Shown piece after piece: positions 44,801 to 53,380 of a stretch of DNA of 64,000 bases. Below the pieces are notes generated by a model. That model did not search any database. It saw only the letters and a list, made by a program, of their open reading frames with translations, and was not told the DNA's origin. A program made the translations under genes and the position numbers. Source of the stretch: Apostichopus japonicus. Taxonomy: Eukaryota > Echinodermata > Holothuroidea > Aspidochirotida > Stichopodidae. The stretch's first letter is position 1; each line of letters starts with the position of its first letter. The stretch spans positions 28,821,111-28,885,110 of the forward strand of contig NC_092576.1 of the NCBI RefSeq assembly GCF_037975245.1. Reading direction: 5' to 3'.

Positions 44801-47757
44801 GTGTGTAAAGGAATATTATTCTGTTTTAGGATTTTGCCTTCCGTGTCCACATATTGTGTGGGTTTGTTTTGAAATCAGTATGACTGTTTGTATTTTCATC
44901 ATATTCCTAGTGTTTGTGATTGTGAAAAGCAAGAAGCAGAATCGCTCAGAAGAAGGGAGAACCATAGCAGACATTGTATCATCTAGGGTCAAAATTGTTC
45001 TAGGTTTTTATCAGGTTGTTGGTGAACTTTTGGAGGCATTTCACAGTGTCAGTTGGGCTGGAGTATTACATTATGTTGGAGAATGGATTTCGGTACTTGA
45101 ATTTAATATTTTCAAATTGATTGTGAAACCACATTGCTTACACGAGAAGCAATCATTGGATCCTAAGCTCCAATTTAAAATCGCTCTCTTGTTTCCCATT
45201 GTCGTGATTTTGATTGCGTTTACTTGTCAACAGATTTTTAGAGTCTATTTAAAGTACAAAAAACGCTACGATGCGCATAATCTAGAATTTAGGCTTGCCG
45301 AAACGAGATCTGCACTATCAACGTATGTCCTGTTAATTCTGTTTGTGACATATCCATCAACGTGTGACATCATATTCAGTTTGTACCCTGGTGTCTGTGA
45401 TACATTTTCGATTTACAAAGAAAATGATATTTCAATCTCTCTGCTTCGAGCTGATTATGATATTGTCTGTAGTGATCTCCTATATTATCAAATATTTGCT
45501 TTTCTTGCTACTCTTCTCTATGTTATATCTTTTCCTGTCTTGCTCTTACTTTTTTTGAGTAAATATATCAAGAGACAGCGTGATAACGAACATATTTCTG
45601 AACCAGACACAAACCTTCTCAACAGTGAAGATAGCTTAATGAGCGAGCCTATCGCATTGAACAGTAGTGAGAATAACAAAGAAACTCGTGCCATTCCCGT
45701 CTGGCTGAACTTTCTCTGTGAGAATTTCAAGCCCGGATTTTGGTTTTGGGAAATTCTGGAACTTGCCAGGAAGGTTACGCAGACAATGCTGATTACATTA
45801 CTAGGATGGGATGATCCACTGACCAAGTTTATTACCATCGGTGTATCTGTTTTGTTTCTCACACTCCACGTGAAGTTTTCACCAATGAAGAACCCTTTTG
45901 AACAACGATTACAGGTGAGTTTTGTCCATAATATTAAGCGATGTACTTGTAACAACGGTTATTTAAGCTATTAAACCAGGAAAGCATTAAGAGTGTCGAA
46001 ATGTTCCCTCGTTGGATTGGATGAATATGATTGCCAGAGCGTAATATACCAATACTCATTACTGAAAACCGTGGTTCGCAAATACATCGTTTTTTCTTGT
46101 TGGCAAAAAACATAGTTTTACTGCACTAAGTTTATGTTACAATTGTTATAGCAGCTGCAACTAACTTTAAATACATGTGATCAATTTTCCAATTTAGCAT
46201 TGCTCCCGGAACTCCCATGTTAGTGTCTAGTATAGCAATGTAGGATGCGCAATTTATGTTGGTGCTAGTTGGTGATAGTTGTAATCGTAAAGTCTAGGTT
46301 GGGACTACCCTCAGTTGACCTACCATGACCACTTTTGAGTGATCAAGTGACCGCTTCTGTTGTAACGAGTTCAACCATTTCGGATCCTCAGGTAAGCATG
46401 AGACTACAAAGTCTAAAGATCACGTAAAGTACTCTTCTAATAAAAAAGGCTTCTTGGTTATCAAAAGCAATTAATAAAATACAAATGGTAGCAATTGCGC
46501 ACATATAAAGTCACTGTTTTGCTTTTATATCTGCTTACTTCCTGCTTTTAGCTCTTTTCCCTCGCTGTGATTTTTGTGAACGTTCTTTTCGCTGCTGTTC
46601 CTATGTCCAGTGACTACGGAAATTACATATCAATTGGTATTATAACGTTAGACGCGGCCATTTTAGTTATTGTTTCAGGTAAGGCTGTTCTTAGTTCAAA
46701 GTCGAGACTAATATTTTTGATCTTGTTTAGAAAAAACTTACGTTATCAACAAACTTGGTATCGTATGTTTTTTTCTTAAGTAATGCAAAGCACATTATTA
46801 TTAACAGTTATTAACTTTGTGTACAAGTTTAAAAAAAAAAACACGCAAATTCAGATTTTAATATCACTGTTACTAAACGGTGGAATACCATCACTTGTTT
46901 AATAGCTGTCAATTAATAACGTAGTTATTATAAAGTACACTTATAAATAACGAACTTTGAACGAATATCGACATCCATAAAGTTCTAGACGACATTAAAC
47001 TTGTTTCCTCCTTAATAGTGTGAGGACACACTTTAAATTCCAGTCATATAGATGAAAATTGCAATCTCGAAAGTTTTATTTGCATGATGTAACATTAAGA
47101 ATATAGTATAAAATAGTTTTTTTCAGTGCTTCTTTTGAAGGAAACTTCGTGCCATTTAACAAATTAAAATAAATGGGTTTTTGGTGGACACGACCTTGTA
47201 ATATTATACGTTATTGTTGCCCGTTACCTGATTAACAAGGGCAAATCTTGGTTACTCAAACAGCCCTCACTGAAATTGTTTATCATAAAATACTGACCGC
47301 AGTTTCAATATGTTTCGAATCGAAATGTATCACACGGGCGAACGTTGTATTATCGTCTTTTATGACAATATCCCCGTGATGGTAAAGTTGATAACTTAGT
47401 TTGCTGTCAATGTTGAACAAAATCACCAGCAGAAGAAACCCCAAAATGGTCCAGACAGTTAAATAGGCGAGGCGGATTTATCGTATATTAGTAAAACTGA
47501 CGAATTTTGAACCTTTTAGACCGACTGCTCCATCTCCTTTAAAGAAATGATGTTGAATAAACGATGCAATTATGTATGTTGATGGCTTCGCGTGTTGGCT
47601 TAAAGTGATGACTTTTCAAGTTTATTTGTATATTCTCTAGAAAGCGAACTGAACCGTTATTTCTCTCGTTTGAATTACAGGTGAGGCAATACTTCCCGCG
47701 TATCGTTACATCAAAAGACGGTGTCAAAGAAACTACATCGATTACCTTTCCATGTAA
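24044..47757 (+). CDS. LRR-B: complete LRR / GCC2-GCC3-like / multi-pass membrane protein gene
   Basis: The only gene with both ends in view. It has a signal-peptide exon, an LRRNT exon, LRR exons 1-28, a cysteine-rich exon, a 1604-nt membrane exon and two terminal exons (coordinates in the separate entries). Omitting LRR20, which has a 5-nt deletion, the exons sum to 4161 nt, or 1386 residues plus stop, with every junction in frame. Including LRR20 gives a stop at its third codon. So either LRR20 is skipped or the gene is a recent pseudogene. LRR arrays usually bind protein or microbial ligands, and the polytopic end suggests a channel- or transducer-like part; both points are inference. It is not an LGR-type GPCR: the membrane region has more than seven segments and no DRY or NPxxY motif. 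Confidence 0.85.
24690..24816 (+). CDS. LRR-B exon 2, LRRNT cap
   Basis: 127 nt between ...TTCTACAG and GTAAGAT, phase 1 to 2. It carries [21 protein letters not shown], the CxnCxCxnC pattern of an LRR N-terminal cap, then [11 protein letters not shown] leading into the first repeat. LRR-C has the same exon at 55666-55792. Confidence 0.87.
25315..25386 (+). CDS. LRR-B exon, LRR1
   Basis: 72 nt, phase 2-2, core [15 protein letters not shown]. The donor is the weak GTACGC, conserved in LRR-C (56530-56601). Confidence 0.82.
25685..25756 (+). CDS. LRR-B exon, LRR2
   Basis: 72 nt between ...CTTTCAG and GTAAGTT, phase 2-2. Core [15 protein letters not shown]. Confidence 0.85.
26177..26880 (-). 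mobile_element. 3' end of a non-LTR retrotransposon (LINE)
   Basis: On the - strand, 26616 down to about 26500 encodes [19 protein letters not shown]...PPDYL, the conserved tail of LINE reverse-transcriptase proteins (HWLPxxxRIxFKxLxLxYK). It is followed by a broken LWNDLP-like stretch. The low-coordinate end reads as a LINE 3' UTR ending near ATTAATAAT. It is absent from the matching LRR-C intron. It is 5' truncated, with stops and frameshifts, so inactive. Confidence 0.8.
27233..27304 (+). CDS. LRR-B exon, LRR3
   Basis: 72 nt between ...CTTTACAG and GTATGTT, phase 2-2. Core [15 protein letters not shown]. The preceding intron is enlarged by the LINE tail. Confidence 0.83.
27711..27782 (+). 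CDS. LRR-B exon, LRR4 (GC donor)
   Basis: 72 nt after ...ATTTACAG, phase 2-2. Core [15 protein letters not shown]. The donor is GCAAGT, a GC-AG intron, shared with both LRR-C copies (58309/58310 and 62345/62346). Confidence 0.83.
28594..28665 (+). CDS. LRR-B exon, LRR5
   Basis: 72 nt between ...CTCTACAG and GTAAGTA, phase 2-2. Core [15 protein letters not shown]. Confidence 0.85.
29178..29415 (-). repeat. Dispersed repeat, copy 2 (inverted)
   Basis: Reverse complement of the repeat at 17640-17905, lying in the LRR5-LRR6 intron. Shared stretches include TAATTACCGACGGTAGCAAG and GGGTATTGACCG. Internal differences suggest an old insertion. Confidence 0.75.
29841..29912 (+). CDS. LRR-B exon, LRR6
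   Basis: 72 nt between ...CTTTTCAG and GTAAGCA, phase 2-2. Core [15 protein letters not shown]. Confidence 0.84.
30835..30906 (+). CDS. LRR-B exon, LRR7
   Basis: 72 nt between ...TCGACAG and GTAAGTA, phase 2-2. Core [15 protein letters not shown]. Confidence 0.85.
31008..31079 (+). CDS. LRR-B exon, LRR8
   Basis: 72 nt between ...TCTGTCAG and GTAAGCT, phase 2-2. Core [15 protein letters not shown]. The intron before it is only 101 nt, the shortest seen. Confidence 0.85.
31501..31572 (+). CDS. LRR-B exon, LRR9
   Basis: 72 nt between ...TTTCACAG and GTAACAT, phase 2-2. Core [15 protein letters not shown]. Confidence 0.83.
32350..33160. mobile_element. Inverted-repeat element, possible LINE-derived fragment
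   Basis: TACTTTCCAACGCTTTG near 32352 returns inverted as CAAAGCGTTGGAAAGTA near 33138-33154. Both ends can encode a HPxTQSVGK peptide pointing outward. Between them weak frames (about 32724-33154) include [20 protein letters not shown], which faintly recalls the WN..P..SVxxFKxxLDK tail of LINE proteins. It fills the LRR9-LRR10 intron. Identity is uncertain. Confidence 0.4.
33840..33911 (+). CDS. LRR-B exon, LRR10
   Basis: 72 nt between ...TTTCACAG and GTAAGTC, phase 2-2. Core [16 protein letters not shown] dead partial copy sits near 52681-52740. Confidence 0.85.
34440..34511 (+). CDS. LRR-B exon, LRR11
   Basis: 72 nt between ...CCAACAG and GTAAGAA, phase 2-2. Core [15 protein letters not shown]. 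Confidence 0.84.
34693..34764 (+). CDS. LRR-B exon, LRR12
   Basis: 72 nt between ...TTTTACAG and GTAAGTT, phase 2-2. Core [15 protein letters not shown]. Confidence 0.85.
35505..35576 (+). CDS. LRR-B exon, LRR13
   Basis: 72 nt between ...GTCCAG and GTGAGTA, phase 2-2. Core [16 protein letters not shown] pseudoexon copy with a stop lies at 53054-53125. Confidence 0.85.
35698..35830. repeat. TA-rich microsatellite
   Basis: (TA)n with TATACA and TATATG variants in the LRR13-LRR14 intron. The displaced copy of this region also carries a long TA run, at about 53256-53370. Confidence 0.95.
36349..36420 (+). CDS. LRR-B exon, LRR14
   Basis: 72 nt between ...TTTTACAG and GTAAGTA, phase 2-2. Core [15 protein letters not shown]. 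Confidence 0.85.
36918..36989 (+). CDS. LRR-B exon, LRR15
   Basis: 72 nt between ...TCCACAG and GTACGTG, phase 2-2. Core [15 protein letters not shown]. In LRR-A only a 23-nt relic of it survives, at 427-449. Confidence 0.84.
37549..37623 (+). CDS. LRR-B exon, LRR16
   Basis: 75 nt between ...CTCTACAG and GTAAGTG, phase 2-2, a 25-residue repeat. Core [15 protein letters not shown]. Deleted in LRR-A. Confidence 0.84.
37971..38042 (+). CDS. LRR-B exon, LRR17
   Basis: 72 nt between ...GTACAG and GTAAGTG, phase 2-2. Core [15 protein letters not shown]. Confidence 0.84.
38612..38683 (+). CDS. LRR-B exon, LRR18
   Basis: 72 nt between ...TATCGTAG and GTATGTG, phase 2-2. Core [15 protein letters not shown]. 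Confidence 0.84.
39122..39193 (+). CDS. LRR-B exon, LRR19
   Basis: 72 nt between ...TTCCAG and GTGAGTT, phase 2-2. Core [15 protein letters not shown]. Confidence 0.85.
39633..39699 (+). pseudogene. LRR-B LRR20 exon broken by a 5-nt deletion
   Basis: Acceptor ...AATACAG and donor GTAAGTA are intact but the exon is 67 nt, not 72. Compared with LRR-A (2436-2507), five bases near the exon start are missing, and the frame meets TAA at the third full codon. A second AG six bases downstream does not help. Because flanking exons are phase 2-2, leaving this exon out keeps the reading frame. Confidence 0.82.
40324..40395 (+). CDS. LRR-B exon, LRR21
   Basis: 72 nt between ...CTATTCAG and GTGAGTA, phase 2-2. 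Core [15 protein letters not shown]. Confidence 0.84.
40569..40640 (+). CDS. LRR-B exon, LRR22
   Basis: 72 nt after ...CTTGCAG, phase 2-2. Core [15 protein letters not shown]. The donor GTATTT is weak compared with GTAAAT in LRR-A, so splicing in may be inefficient. Confidence 0.78.
40943..41116. mobile_element. Long hairpin (foldback-type) insertion
   Basis: Imperfect palindrome centred near 41021-41022. The inner arms around GAGATACATGTAAGGGG match for about 40 bp on each side, and outer arms continue with small gaps. The flank at about 40894-40930 has CACGTTTCGATCCTAGCAGG. LRR-A lacks all of this between its LRR22 and LRR23-24 exons. The boundaries of the full inserted element are not clear. 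Confidence 0.8.
41433..41585 (+). CDS. LRR-B double exon, LRR23-24
   Basis: 153 nt between ...GCTGCAG and GTGAGTA, phase 2-2. It holds [15 protein letters not shown] and [16 protein letters not shown], two repeats without an intron between them. Confidence 0.85.
41765..41833 (+). CDS. LRR-B exon, LRR25
   Basis: 69 nt between ...GGTTTAAG and GTAAGTC, phase 2-2. Core [15 protein letters not shown], the same in LRR-A. Confidence 0.84.
41956..42027 (+). CDS. LRR-B exon, LRR26
   Basis: 72 nt between ...TTCAAAG and GTGAGTA, phase 2-2. Core [15 protein letters not shown]. Confidence 0.83.
42585..42656 (+). CDS. LRR-B exon, LRR27
   Basis: 72 nt between ...CATCAAAG and GTAAGTT, phase 2-2. Core [15 protein letters not shown]. 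Confidence 0.83.
43100..43156 (+). CDS. LRR-B exon, LRR28 (short)
   Basis: 57 nt between ...ATTTCAG and GTACAG, phase 2-2. It encodes [20 protein letters not shown] shortened last repeat with one cysteine, in place of a classical LRRCT cap. Confidence 0.77.
43749..43930 (+). CDS. LRR-B exon, GCC2/GCC3-like segment
   Basis: 182 nt between ...TTTCAAAG and GTGAGTG, phase 2 to 1. It ends in [20 protein letters not shown], matching the GCC2/GCC3 cysteine pattern seen in LRR-A. Confidence 0.86.
44311..45914 (+). CDS. LRR-B exon, juxtamembrane cysteines and multi-pass membrane domain
   Basis: 1604 nt between ...TTATATAG and GTGAGTT, 535 residues, open throughout. Residues 1-180 are extracellular-like, with many cysteines ([25 protein letters not shown]) and N-glycosylation-type sites. 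Hydrophobic segments lie near 183-205, 252-272, 290-311, 336-358, 389-418, 477-499 and 504-524, with a weaker one near 227-247. A polar loop (about 421-465) rich in S, E and N separates two groups. The [12 protein letters not shown] motif near 477 is the best family clue (TRP-like polytopic proteins with GCC2/GCC3 repeats); that family call is from memory. Confidence 0.88.
46552..46678 (+). CDS. LRR-B exon, last two membrane segments
   Basis: 127 nt between ...GCTTTTAG and GTAAGGC, phase 0 to 1. Hydrophobic stretches [15 protein letters not shown] and [18 protein letters not shown], nearly identical to LRR-A. Confidence 0.87.
47681..47757 (+). CDS. LRR-B terminal exon
   Basis: 77 nt after ...GAATTACAG. 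It encodes a basic tail with [19 protein letters not shown] and stops with TAA at 47755-47757. One residue differs from LRR-A (GE for GG). Confidence 0.86.
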
Positions 47758-50700
47758 TTATGAATTGGTTCCACATCTACACATCTAAACTGTCGGCTCT
47801 AAAAGCGATATGAATTTTTCTTCATTTTAAGTCTCGGGATATTGACCTGACGAAGGAGTTTGTGATTTTTATTGTAAGTCAAGATATTTGACAGGATCGG
47901 AAGTGTATGAGCTATTTTGAAATAGTTAACCGTGTATATTTTTTAAGACTCTTTCTCACGACCCATGTTATTGAATAGAATAATAAATGATATTATGTTA
48001 GTACTTTAAATATTTTCTTTTAACACTTCATTTGGAATATTAACCTGATAAAGGAGTTTGTGATTTTCATTGTAAGTTAACATATCTTACAGAATCTGAA
48101 TCCTATGAGCTATTTTTTTAACAGTTAACTCTGTATATTTTAAAATCTCTTTCTCAACCCAGATTATTTCATAGAATAATAAGGGACATTATGAGAACAC
48201 TTTAAGTATTTTTCTAAAGATACTTCATTGTCATGAGCAAAGAATTTACGCCCTTTGCTTTAGTTGACCATCAGTCACACGAACATTGTAAATACACATC
48301 GTATCAGTTTAACAATAAAAAAAGGCATAAAATCCGAGAGACGTGAGTTAGATGACGAGGTCATATATAAATTGTAACTGAATTCAATTACTTGCGTCAC
48401 TCGAGCTAACTTCTTAGCTCCCAGAAGTCGGCAATCATAGCGCTGAATTAACACCCAGCCTAATGAGCAACACATTTCACTGTTTCATGGATCAACCCCG
48501 CGGCAGCAAATATTGAACATAAAATAGTTAACAGTGTTGATCAACTTGTCTTGTTTCTTGTTGTTGAATTCAGCTACATTAATCAGATAACATTTTGACA
48601 GAAGTAACTACTTGTTTTTGGTGACACTGGGGTTCCATTGTCATCACTTTTTTCCTGGTTTTGAAACTTATTGTACTCATTTTTCTCCATTTGTGAAAAA
48701 GCAGAGCGCTGTACATGAAATAGCTATTCATTGTATATAATCGCTACATCTCGATAAACTATATAAGGAATATGAAGCAAAATGGTCTCAGGGTTGTGTG
48801 TTCTGGAAAATCAACGTATGCTGTTGGTTACATCATCTGCATAGCTTGGCTGTAAATAATGTTTAATAAACAACTAATGTATGAGTTTCTTTGTTAAGAA
48901 TTGTTAATGAACAACTATCGCTACATCATGGTATGTTACATTTGCATGTTTTTCGTGGTCAGCCATTGTATTGTAAAAATTAAGTATTACGTAAAAATAC
49001 GCTTCGCTTCGAAATCACTTTTTATCCGAATGATGATGGACCTGGTAACTGTCTGTCTTAAACGTTTTCCTTGCAATTACATAGTTTTCGCAACACGCTG
49101 TATCATATAGCAAACAGAAAAACAAAGAAACAGTTCAATTCTTTGAAGCTAAATAAGTAACATTATATGGTGTGATTACAAACTGTACTAAGCTAAAGGA
49201 TTAACCAGACTAATGAAGAACTATAAAGAAATACGTACCTGCTCTGACTTGCAGTAGAGTATAACATCCATTAATCTCATGACAAATGTCACTGTCTTCA
49301 TGTTTAACCTGTAATCCTATATCGTGATTTGTATGTTTAGCTTATGTATATAATTAAAACAGTTAAAGTTTGTTTTCCTCGTTCTAAAGAATCGTATAGT
49401 AGAGAGATAATTGAGTGTTTTTGAATAATTCTGGTTAAACTATAAACTATTGAATTCATCACTACTATACAAAGTTTTCTATAATCTATTTTTTCTTATC
49501 GTACATACAAACAATAGTTTTTACTCACGAACTTATGATTACCATTTTTTCTTAAGCTAAGCTTTCATTAGGTCGATTTCCGACACCCTCTTAACTCTAA
49601 TTCAGACTTATGCAAATTTTCTTTTTGTAATATACTTGTATGTCGCTGTTGTTTGGTGACATCGTGGTAGATTATCTTTGTATAATTTGAAACATTGATG
49701 ATGAGAGTGTTTCAATTCTGTCTTGCAATTCAGTAATGACGGAAAACGACTTGCGTTAAAGTATATATGAGCCTATAATCGAGTCGGCTAATGGGTGCAC
49801 GTAATTGCGGAAGAATTTATTACTGTCTGTAATACAACATACTGTTTAACCTCAACGACTGCTGAAAGATAAACAAAGAATGACAGGAATAATGACTAAA
49901 TTTGAGACGGCATTAATTCTACCGTAGACTTCCCCTGTCTCTTAACACGAAATATGAGTACAAAGCTCAAAAATAACTTATTTACGATACCTCACCAAGG
50001 AACACAATCTGGTGTCACACTTTACATGAAAACAAATTTTCATCTTATGTCTAATTCGTTCTCTTTTATCTATTTGCTAGACGTTTCACATCGGTTAATT
50101 CTAAAATTCGCACTTTTGTAGCATTGGACCTCTGTTCGAGGGTGGCGGATAACTTAAGAAACCTGTGTTAGAACAAATTGAAATTACCTTAGCTACTTTA
50201 CCATTATGCTCTTACACTGAAGAACATCATTTCTTTGTTAATTCATATTCGGAAAACGAAAATGAAAGCTCATGCACAAATAATGTACTGTACTACTGGA
50301 GCTGCTAGATGTTCAGACCTACGTTGACTGACGTTCCTGTTTAGTTGCTGGGGTAACATTCAGAAACATCCAAGTATTTTTGCGGGGATATTAATTTCAT
50401 AATAAGATATACCCATTGAATTATGGCATGTCATTCTTACTTTATTTCGTGTGAAATTAAGAGAGCATCGTCATGTAACGATATTGATCATATTCTACGT
50501 AGTTCTTCATTAAACATTATTCACAAGCACGCACCGAATACGTTGAATAATATAAGTATTCTTATTATATACATCTTGTTAAATCCATCTAGAACTCTTG
50601 CAGAATGTACAAATAATCAAGATCAATCAATATTAAGGGCGATTAGTCGTACTTTAACAATTTCAAACATTTTTCTTAGTTTTTCGGGCAATGATTGCTT

Positions 50701-51560
50701 GAAAAGTTCAGTAGACCAGCAATCGAACAGAATAATTCCTCTAAGATCGAAATTGACCTAAAGAATTGCATTTATTAACTTATTATGTTTACATGCTGAT
50801 AATTAAATTGATATCATCGATAAATTCAATGTCATGATGAATGGTAAAGATCGATATGTAAACATAATCGATGTAACTTTAAAGAGTAGAAACCTATTAA
50901 TGTAACCATATGATCAACAAGGAAACATTTTAATATTAATCATGTCGATACGCAGACGATACAAGAATATAAAGACGATATAAGAATACATGACAAAAAA
51001 TTGAATATAAACAAATAAAATGAAAATTAAATAGACGGAGAGGCATCCTTAAAAAATATCCAGCAAAACTCTGTTCTCTTTCAATTTAATACTGGATTCA
51101 TCATATGCTGTGTATCCTCCGGCTGAACTGGACTGAAACTGTATGAGATAGAAAATGAAGGAATCAATTTAAATTAGCCATAGGTTTGCCTTCCAGGCAT
51201 GATTTTGTTGTTTCCCTAAAAACCACAATCACCAATTTTCACTAGGGGATCTCGATCTTACATCTACATGAAAGCACTGAGCCTTGTATTTGCGTACTAC
51301 ATATCACTTCTGTCTACCTTTACTTAACATTGCACACAAAACCACTGCAGTCGACCACATATTACTAGCTTGGACGTATTAGTTTATGTCTAAAGATTCT
51401 GGAACAAAATCATTTAGCGGTTCCAGCTAATAGAATGGCAATTAATAAGTCAAGTTAATAGTCATCTATCGATCAGTTAATTACAATCGAGTGAAATGCT
51501 GGTATATACTTGAGCACGCAAACTCTGGGGTATCTCACTTTACACAAATTTGTTTTCCCA
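47758..51560. other. Spacer after LRR-B, paralogous to 10434-14775 and 20571-21090
   Basis: No exon is recognised. It aligns with the first spacer but lacks the 5.8 kb block (junction near 50900). Open frames here, such as 50423-50761, are not conserved in the paralogue. Confidence 0.6.
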
Positions 51561-51832
51561 AAGTTGAAATCAAACGCTCAAGAAGTTAGTTTGAAGAAGG
51601 AAATTAAGGCTTCCTGGTTTTATTAAAGCTGATACCTACGGAAAGAGGTGTCGAGCAATTCGGTTGAGCTATGGGAAAGTGGGGAACGGGAGGAGGGTTC
51701 GAGAGAAGTATATCGAACAATAGTTCTTCGGACAAGATACAAGAGCTAAAAAAAACATTGGTCTCCGGTTAACTTTTTGTTGTTACCATAAAATGATCGT
51801 GATGATTATAGAGTGGGCATTGAATAACTTAC

Positions 51833-52003
51833 TCGTTTCTTTTCTTACATCTAGTTGATTATACTGCAGGGAGTCATCGATTGTCGTTCCATGAACGTAG
51901 CAATATGACATTACCAGGAGCCAGAACCACATTTTGCCACGTGCTATCACATACAACCAGGAAACAATTTCACTTGCCACTGAACCATTTGCAACATACT
52001 GTT
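51833..52003 (-). pseudogene. Inverted intact copy of the signal-peptide exon
   Basis: On the - strand it has TTTACAG acceptor, ATG at 51932, 100 coding nt and a GTAAGTT donor. It encodes [20 protein letters not shown]..., the same length as the LRR-C exon, with G where LRR-C has R after VH. Similarity stops within about 30 bp on the donor side and 20 bp on the acceptor side. No matching LRR exon follows on this strand, so it is an orphan exon. Confidence 0.8.
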
Positions 52004-52680
52004 CTGTAAATAAAGATCGAAATCATTTAAAGCGGTATATATAAGTAAAGAACACCAATACAGACATAATAATAACGGAATAAACACAATTTGTAACCTA
52101 CCTGGATTATCGAAAAAAATTCATTCAAATGAGTTTTCCAAAAAGCCTGGATTTCTGAGGAGGTCAGTATGCTTTCTAGAAAGAATATCCAGTTCACAGT
52201 TCCTTTTTTCCTATCACCCTTTCCTCTGACCCACAAAGTCTTCAGCACAATGTGTTAAGACATCAAATCTGTGATATCTTTGTCGAAGTTATTCATGACA
52301 TTTATCTCTATCAGCATAGACCAATAATGATGGTTGGGTTTGTGTCTCATGTAAACTTGTATAAACCGAACATTTCCTCTCTCTTCTTGCCTTTTTTAAT
52401 TATCAAAACCTTTAGAAATAAAGGCTGTGATAATTAAAAATTCAATTATATTCCTGAAGCAGGACAAACATAACAATACCGTTAGAGCAATAATTTTGTA
52501 GCAATAACTTTACAGTGTGACATATATTTAGTATGGTTCTATATCATCCTTTTGTCGCTAAAACTTCTTTAGCATTCCAGTTTATTGACCTTTTTACCTT
52601 AACATCTAATTTTACTTTCCTATTTGTGCTTAAGTAGTTATATAGGAAATAATACTCAGTATATGTTACTTTTACTTTCT

Positions 52681-52740
52681 GCCTTCACAGTATGTTGCTT
52701 CTGCTTCTACTTTCACAAAATGCTTACATCAAACATACTC
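52681..52740 (+). pseudogene. Truncated LRR10 exon copy
   Basis: TTGCTTCTGCTTCTACTTTCACA matches the region before LRR-B LRR10, but the acceptor AG has become AA. Similarity breaks within the exon and resumes with sequence like 35240, so LRR11 and LRR12 are missing. Confidence 0.6.
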
Positions 52741-53053
52741 TTGCAAGACTCTTGCAAGCAAACATATACTACACCAAATAATTATAATAGTGTTCCTTCT
52801 GGTAAAATACGTTGTCCAAAATCAGAACTGCCCTCGCCTGCGGATGAACTTCGCTAATACAGACATATTTTGTTGTGAAAAGATCACAAAGTTAATCACA
52901 AAACTCCAGTACACAGGAGTTGCTTTTATTTCACTTTTCAGTAAATATCCTTTTATAATCAGTTCTGTTCAGTAAACATGTATCTTGTGAAATGATTGGC
53001 AACAGCCATGTCCATGCAACATTTATTTTGAATGTTCTTGAGTACATGTTAAG

Positions 53054-53125
53054 ACAATTGGCGAGAAACGATATAACACTTTTACCGGAGAATCTCTTGT
53101 AGAACACACAAGCATTGGAAGCACT
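53054..53125 (+). pseudogene. Dead LRR13 exon copy
   Basis: 72 nt ending at GTGAGTA, clearly like 35505-35576 (ARNDITLLPENLL), but with TAG in frame at 53100-53102 where LRR-B has CGG. The acceptor is AAG rather than CCAG. Confidence 0.8.
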
Positions 53126-53255
53126 GTGAGTACCTGCTGTAAAAGACTTCTAGCCCTTTTGGCTTCTGTCACTTGTATTGAACGTTTATTTTGAAGCTTC
53201 ATGCATGAAACACAACAGTTCAACATACATTGTTCTGCAACCCATCGCATGACCA

Positions 53256-53298
53256 GATATATATATATATATTTATATATATAGATATAGATAGATAT

Positions 53299-53371
<73 letters not shown>
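53256..53371. repeat. Long (TA)n microsatellite
   Basis: Almost pure TA from about 53300, with TAGATA interruptions before it. It corresponds to the TA repeat after LRR13 in LRR-B. Confidence 0.95.
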
Positions 53372-53372
<1 letters not shown>

Positions 53373-53380
53373 TAACATTG

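Larger units (their letters stand above)
51560..53380. other. Rearranged block of receptor-gene fragments
   Basis: Replaces about 300 bp of the first spacer (21090-21390). It contains an inverted signal-peptide exon, a truncated LRR10 copy joined to intron sequence from before LRR13, a dead LRR13 exon and a long TA repeat. This order does not exist in any intact gene here. Confidence 0.75.

Noticed and set aside
45518-45955. 145-codon - strand open frame
   Set aside because: Antisense shadow of the LRR-B membrane exon; no independent start context or homologue recognised.
44311-47757. LGR-type (rhodopsin family) GPCR
   Set aside because: More than seven hydrophobic segments, no DRY or NPxxY motif, and two introns interrupt the membrane region.
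50423-50761. 112-codon + strand open frame
   Set aside because: No paralogue frame in the first spacer, no domain, AT-rich composition.
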